NCBI GenBank assembly: GCA_030583865.1
Contig: CP129479.1
Span: 1,190,744-1,254,743, forward strand
Source: Thermodesulfobacteriota bacterium
GTDB taxonomy: Bacteria; Desulfobacterota; GWC2-55-46
Direction: 5' to 3'
Length of the DNA stretch: 64,000 nucleotides
Of the stretch, positions 60,318 to 64,000 are shown piece after piece; position 1 is the stretch's first letter, and each line of letters begins with the position of its first letter. The translations under genes were made by a program, and so were the position numbers. The notes beneath the pieces are model-generated. The model saw nothing but the letters and a program-made list of their open reading frames with translations. It made no database searches and was not told where the DNA came from.

Positions 60318-62630
60318 CAGCCGCTCTCTTTTTTCCAGCTCAAGGAGCGCGCTGCGGGCTTCCTCCTGGCCCGGGAAATCCTTACCCGCCGCGAGCGCTG
60401 CCTTGAGCTCCTCTTTCGCGAGCTTGAGGTTCTCCCTCTCGATGTACGCGACCGCCAGGTGGAATCTTACAAGAGGGTTCCCGGGGAGCTTGGCCGCGCT
60501 TTCCTTAAGGAGCGACAGCGCCCTCATATGCGCTCCCTTTTTTAAATAGATCCAGCCCAGGGTGTCGGAAATCATCGGGTCGTCCGGCATTATCTCCTTT
60601 GCCATTTCCGCCAGCGGGAGCGCTTCGTCGAGATAGCCGTGCTCGGCGTATATCCAGGCCAGGTTGTTCGCTGCCGGGGCGAACCTCGGGTTTATCTCGA
60701 GGGCCCGGGCGTAATGCTCCGCGGCCTCCTGGTAGCTCTCCTGCGATTCGTAAGCGAGCGCGAGGAGCATGTGCGCCGGAAGCGAATCCGGGCTGTTCTC
60801 GACGGCCTTTTTGAAGTTGTCAATCGATTCGGCAAAGGAGCCTTTCCGCGAATACAGGCTGCCGAGCTCGATGTAAGGCTCTACGTAGTCGCTTTTCAGC
60901 TCGATCGCCTTCCTGAACGACTCTTCGGCCTTTTCGAGGTCGTTGACCGCGAGGTAAACCTTCCCCATGAGGTGATGGAGCCAGAATCTGCCCGGGTCAA
61001 GGGCTATCTCCTTTTTAATCCGAGCTACTGCAGGGCCGTGCTCTTTTCTCTCGATGAGTATGTTCGCGACCATCGTTATGGGGCGGGGGTCGCTCCTGTC
61101 GAGCGCGAACGCCTTCTCGAACAAGGCCAGGCTGCCTGGCACGTCTTTCTCCATCAGGCGCAGGGTGCCGAGACCGTAATGGCCCCTGGGGTCGCCGGGT
61201 TCGGCCTCGACTGCCGCCGCGAACATCTCTGCGGCCTTCTTGAGCTTCTTCTCCTTGATGTACAGGCTCCCGGAAGAGAGAAGCGCGGCAGCGTTTTGAG
61301 GGTCTTTCCGGAGGACCGCCTTGAGCTCGCCGAGCGCGAGCCATGTATCGCCTGTCTCCGCGTATACTGACGCGAGCGCAAGCCTCGCGTCGACTGATTC
61401 CGGGGCGAGCCGCACGGCTTCCTTAAGCTCCGTCTTGGCCTGCTCATGCCTCCCCCTGGCGCTGTGCACAAGGCCGATGGCGTAATGTGCCATCGCATGG
61501 CCGGGCTCCATCCGCACAGCGGTATTAAGGTCCGTAAGCGCCTCGGTGGTCTTTCCCTCGGTGGCCCTTAACCTGCCCCTCAGGTAGAGCCCGAAGTAGC
61601 CGTCAGGCTCCCCGGCCAGTATCTCTTCCACAAGCGGTGCCGCCTCTTTCGCATCCCCGCTGCTTATAAGGAATTCCGCGTATTTCTTCCTCAGGACGAG
61701 CCCTTCTCGTATTTTCGAAATGCCCTCGGCGTAGACAGCCCTGGCATCACCGGGCTTGCGCGACGCGAGATAATAATCGGCGAGCTTGATATAAGCGTCC
61801 GGCACTCCGGGCCATGCCCCAGTCATCCTCTTGTATGCTTCCTCTGCCTCCTTATCCCTGTCCATGCGGGAATAGAGGCCCCCAAGGGCGTCGAGCACGG
61901 CCAGATTGTCGCCTGTTTCCCTGGCGGCGCTCAACAGCTCTTTTTCGGCTTCCGTGAACCTTTTGAGGCCGATAAACATCCTGGCGAGCGCGATCCGGGG
62001 TGCCGGGTCGCCGCCTCCGGCGCCTATTGCCTTCCTGAAGCTTTCTTCAGCCGCCGGGTAGTCTTTCCTCTCAATGTGGATCTCCGCAGCCGCCATGAAA
62101 AGGCCGGCGTCAGGAGGGCCGAGGGAGACTGCATCGTCGATTAAGGAGAGCGCCTTGCCGAATTCTTTTTTCCCGGCGCTCGCCAAGGCCATCAGGAGGA
62201 GCGCTTCCCTGCTTTTTTGGCCGTCGTTATAAACGCTTTCGGCCAGCCTTAGCGCCTCGTCATGGTCACCCGAGGCGCGGTAGAGCTCGGAAAGCCCAAG
62301 GCGCGCGCCAGCGTGCGCTGGGGACAGCTCTATTGCCCTTTTGAACTGCCGCATCGCTGACAGCGGGCTTGACGGGCCGTCTATCCCGAGATAGGAAAGG
62401 CCGAGGCTGTAGTTGGCTTCGGCGCTTTCGGGCCTGAGCTGGACCGCTTTCCTGAACTCCCTGGACGCCTCCAGCAGTTCTCCGGATTCGAGCAGGATGC
62501 GGCCCCTTTCCATGTGGCCGTTAAAGGCCTTCTCCGGGCCGCGGCCGCACCCTGCTGCGGCGATGATAAAAAAGAGTACGATTGCGACCGAGACTGACGC
62601 CGTTTTTCCATTGCTTTTGATGGTTTTCAT
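60300..62630 (-). CDS. Large TPR-repeat lipoprotein
   Basis: 776 residues. Lipoprotein signal with lipobox AAGC (VAIVLFFIIAAAGCGRG), then about 20 TPR units, for example FRKAVQLRPESAEANYSLGL, KTELKEAVRLAPESVDARLA, FRKAIELKSDYVEPYIELGS and DTLGWIYLKKGAHMRALSLL. Giant TPR lipoproteins of this shape occur in exopolysaccharide/PEP-CTERM (PrsT-like) loci, but the family cannot be fixed without a model search. Separated by one base from the TPR gene upstream on the same strand, so the two form an operon. Confidence 0.82.
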   Translation of the reverse strand: MKTIKSNGKTASVSVAIVLFFIIAAAGCGRGPEKAFNGHMERGRILLESGELLEASREFRKAVQLRPESAEANYSLGLSYLGIDGPSSPLSAMRQFKRAIELSPAHAGARLGLSELYRASGDHDEALRLAESVYNDGQKSREALLLMALASAGKKEFGKALSLIDDAVSLGPPDAGLFMAAAEIHIERKDYPAAEESFRKAIGAGGGDPAPRIALARMFIGLKRFTEAEKELLSAARETGDNLAVLDALGGLYSRMDRDKEAEEAYKRMTGAWPGVPDAYIKLADYYLASRKPGDARAVYAEGISKIREGLVLRKKYAEFLISSGDAKEAAPLVEEILAGEPDGYFGLYLRGRLRATEGKTTEALTDLNTAVRMEPGHAMAHYAIGLVHSARGRHEQAKTELKEAVRLAPESVDARLALASVYAETGDTWLALGELKAVLRKDPQNAAALLSSGSLYIKEKKLKKAAEMFAAAVEAEPGDPRGHYGLGTLRLMEKDVPGSLALFEKAFALDRSDPRPITMVANILIERKEHGPAVARIKKEIALDPGRFWLHHLMGKVYLAVNDLEKAEESFRKAIELKSDYVEPYIELGSLYSRKGSFAESIDNFKKAVENSPDSLPAHMLLALAYESQESYQEAAEHYARALEINPRFAPAANNLAWIYAEHGYLDEALPLAEMAKEIMPDDPMISDTLGWIYLKKGAHMRALSLLKESAAKLPGNPLVRFHLAVAYIERENLKLAKEELKAALAAGKDFPGQEEARSALLELEKRERLSEARQ

Positions 62631-62631
62631 G

Positions 62632-64000
62632 TCAGCTTAGCCCGCTTATCCTTTTGAGTGTTTGTTTGGCCTCGTCCGAGCCGGGGAACTCGTCATTCAG
62701 GTCCAGCGCCTTCTCGATGGCCGCCCCGGCCCTCTCGGGGTCTCCAAGCTTTATGTAAACGAGGCCGAGCCTGTACAGGGCTACCGGGTCGGCAGCCCCG
62801 TTCCGCTCAAGCCTCGAATAAAGGGCGAGCGCGTCGCCGTGCCTGCCCATCCTGTAATATATCCACCCGAGCGTGTCGGCCATGGCCGCGTCCTCGGGGT
62901 CGAGAGAGCTTCCTTTCCTGGCGTATTTGAGCGCGCCCTTGAGGTCGCCGCGTTGCTCCGCAAGGAGCGACGCGAGTTTTTGGTACGCCTCCACGGACCT
63001 GGCCGACGATATTATCTTCTTGTATTCCCGCGCCGCGTCTTCGACCTTGCCGGCTTTCGCATACGAGTCGGCGAGCCTGGTCATTATCCGGACCGACTCG
63101 GGAGCCCTGCGTGCGGCTTCCGAATAGAAGCCTGCCGCCCGCTCGAATTCGTTTCTCGACTCGAGGATCTCTCCGAGCCCGGCGTAGGCAGAGACCATCC
63201 CCGGGTGGTCTTCTATTATTCCCCTGTACACTTTTTCGGCCTCAGCCGGATCTCCCAGCCTCTCTATGGCGCTGGCGCGGAGTACCCTCAGGAGCGGGTT
63301 CCTTTCCGTTTTCGGTACGGAGGCAAGTGTTTCCCGGTAGAGCCCGGCCCTGTTATAGAGCAGGGCCAGGCTCACCCTGGCCGCTTCCGCCCCGCCCGGG
63401 CCGAAGAGGAGGTCGGATCCGCCTTCGAGCGCCTGGAGCTCGGGGAAAAGGTCGGCGGCCTTGCCGAGCTCCTCCCTTCCTTCTTCCAGCTCGCCGAGAG
63501 AAAGGAGCACGCCGCCGAGGGCTATCCTTGCGACAGGGTCGAGCGGGTCTTCTTCGACCGCCTTAAGCGCCATGTCCTTTGCCCGTGAGCGCTCCTCCTG
63601 TAGCTGCAGAGTCACAGCGGCGTTCAGAAAACCCTCCCTGAGCCCCGGCGAGGTGGCTATAAGCGACTGAAAGCTCCTCAGCGCCTCGTTATAGTCCTCC
63701 TCTATAAGGCCTATCACCCCGAGGAAATAGGAGGTGAGGGAAAACTCGGGGTTCGAGCGGCTGAGCGCCTGGAAGCTTGCCCTGGCCTCCTTTGCCTGGC
63801 TGTTAAGGAGGTAGGCGGTTCCGAGTACCAGGTGCGCCCCGGGAGAATCCGGCTCGGATTTCAGGACCTCGCCCGCGTACTCTATCGCCCTGCCAAATTC
63901 GGCCTCGGCCAGGTGGATCCGGCTCAGGTTAAGGTAGTCAGGCTCCGTCCCGATGAGCCGTTCATAGCACTCCCTCGCGTTCCTGAGGAGTCCCTGGGAA
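62632..64000 (-). CDS. Large TPR-repeat protein, 3' part (continues past the window)
   Basis: The frame is open from the window edge (64000) to the TGA at 62634-62632, at least 455 codons. An internal GTG at 63717 is not the true start, because upstream codons keep reading TPR sequence (LNSQAKEARASFQALSRSNPEFS). About 12 TPR units, ending DTLGWIYYRMGRHGDALALYSRLE and AAIEKALDLNDEFPGSDEAK. Its last repeats resemble the end of the neighbouring 776-residue protein, so the pair may be duplicates. Confidence 0.82.
   Translation of the reverse strand, partial: SQGLLRNARECYERLIGTEPDYLNLSRIHLAEAEFGRAIEYAGEVLKSEPDSPGAHLVLGTAYLLNSQAKEARASFQALSRSNPEFSLTSYFLGVIGLIEEDYNEALRSFQSLIATSPGLREGFLNAAVTLQLQEERSRAKDMALKAVEEDPLDPVARIALGGVLLSLGELEEGREELGKAADLFPELQALEGGSDLLFGPGGAEAARVSLALLYNRAGLYRETLASVPKTERNPLLRVLRASAIERLGDPAEAEKVYRGIIEDHPGMVSAYAGLGEILESRNEFERAAGFYSEAARRAPESVRIMTRLADSYAKAGKVEDAAREYKKIISSARSVEAYQKLASLLAEQRGDLKGALKYARKGSSLDPEDAAMADTLGWIYYRMGRHGDALALYSRLERNGAADPVALYRLGLVYIKLGDPERAGAAIEKALDLNDEFPGSDEAKQTLKRISGLS

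Overview
The window reads as chromosomal core DNA from a Gram-negative (diderm) bacterium. It carries LPS-transport genes, kdsC, bamD, a mreBCD/PBP2/RodA cell-shape operon, GspN, PilT and a PEP-CTERM protein. It is GC-rich, and its genes favour AGG for Arg and ATA for Ile. The block kdsC-lptCAB-rpoN-hpf-ptsN-hprK-rapZ-PTS is typical of Deltaproteobacteria/Desulfobacterota and relatives, so an uncultured member of that broad group is the best guess (inference). I found no tRNA, rRNA, CRISPR array, intact transposase or prophage.

Layout. 1-14.1 kb (+): the end of a GH57 glucanotransferase, then kdsC, lptC-lptA-lptB, rpoN, hpf, ptsN, hprK, rapZ, mannose-type EIIA and EIIB, HPr, enzyme I, metK and ahcY. 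14.2-19.3 kb (+): cheA with two cheW genes, bamD and a TPR protein. 19.4-34.6 kb (-): one long minus-strand block, in transcription order mreB, mreC, mreD, mrdA, rodA, pgpA, pncC, thpR, recA, pilT, recX, alaS, then an ECF sigma factor, zinc-finger anti-sigma, CnrX-like periplasmic sensor and ZraP-like His-rich protein. 34.8-38.5 kb (+): ppiD and proS. 38.6-42.4 kb: a PEP-CTERM protein (-) behind a near-perfect sigma-54 promoter, then two DUF3015 paralogues and an Lnb/DUF4105-type protein (+). 42.7-46.2 kb (+): an SthA-like flavoprotein, an alpha/beta hydrolase and a PQQ-type dehydrogenase. 46.5-48.4 kb (-): glgB. 48.7-54.9 kb (+): surE, pcm, a TIGR00725 protein, an NlpD-like peptidase, an RpoS-like sigma factor, apt, an ion permease and an unannotated 51-residue basic protein. 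55.2-64 kb: rlmI (-), a GNAT/acyl-CoA synthetase fusion (+), gspN (+) and two large TPR proteins (-), the second running off the window.

How it fits together. The first block couples outer-membrane LPS export with nitrogen-type regulation (RpoN, EIIA-Ntr) and a PTS phosphorelay that has HPr kinase, HPr and enzyme I but no sugar permease here, so it is probably regulatory. The mre/mrdA/rodA genes elongate the cell wall. The surE-pcm-nlpD-sigma order mirrors the stationary-phase locus of enteric bacteria. The sigma-54 promoter in front of the PEP-CTERM gene ties the window's own rpoN product to surface-protein production.

Between genes the main surprise is two dispersed palindromic repeat families. 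Family A has ends like CAGGCTGCTGAAAAAG / CTTTTTGAGCAGCCTG. Family B has ends like GGCAACCTCTAAAAATT / AATTTTTAGAGGTTGCC. Together they occupy a large share of the intergenic gaps and look like REP/MITE-type non-autonomous elements.
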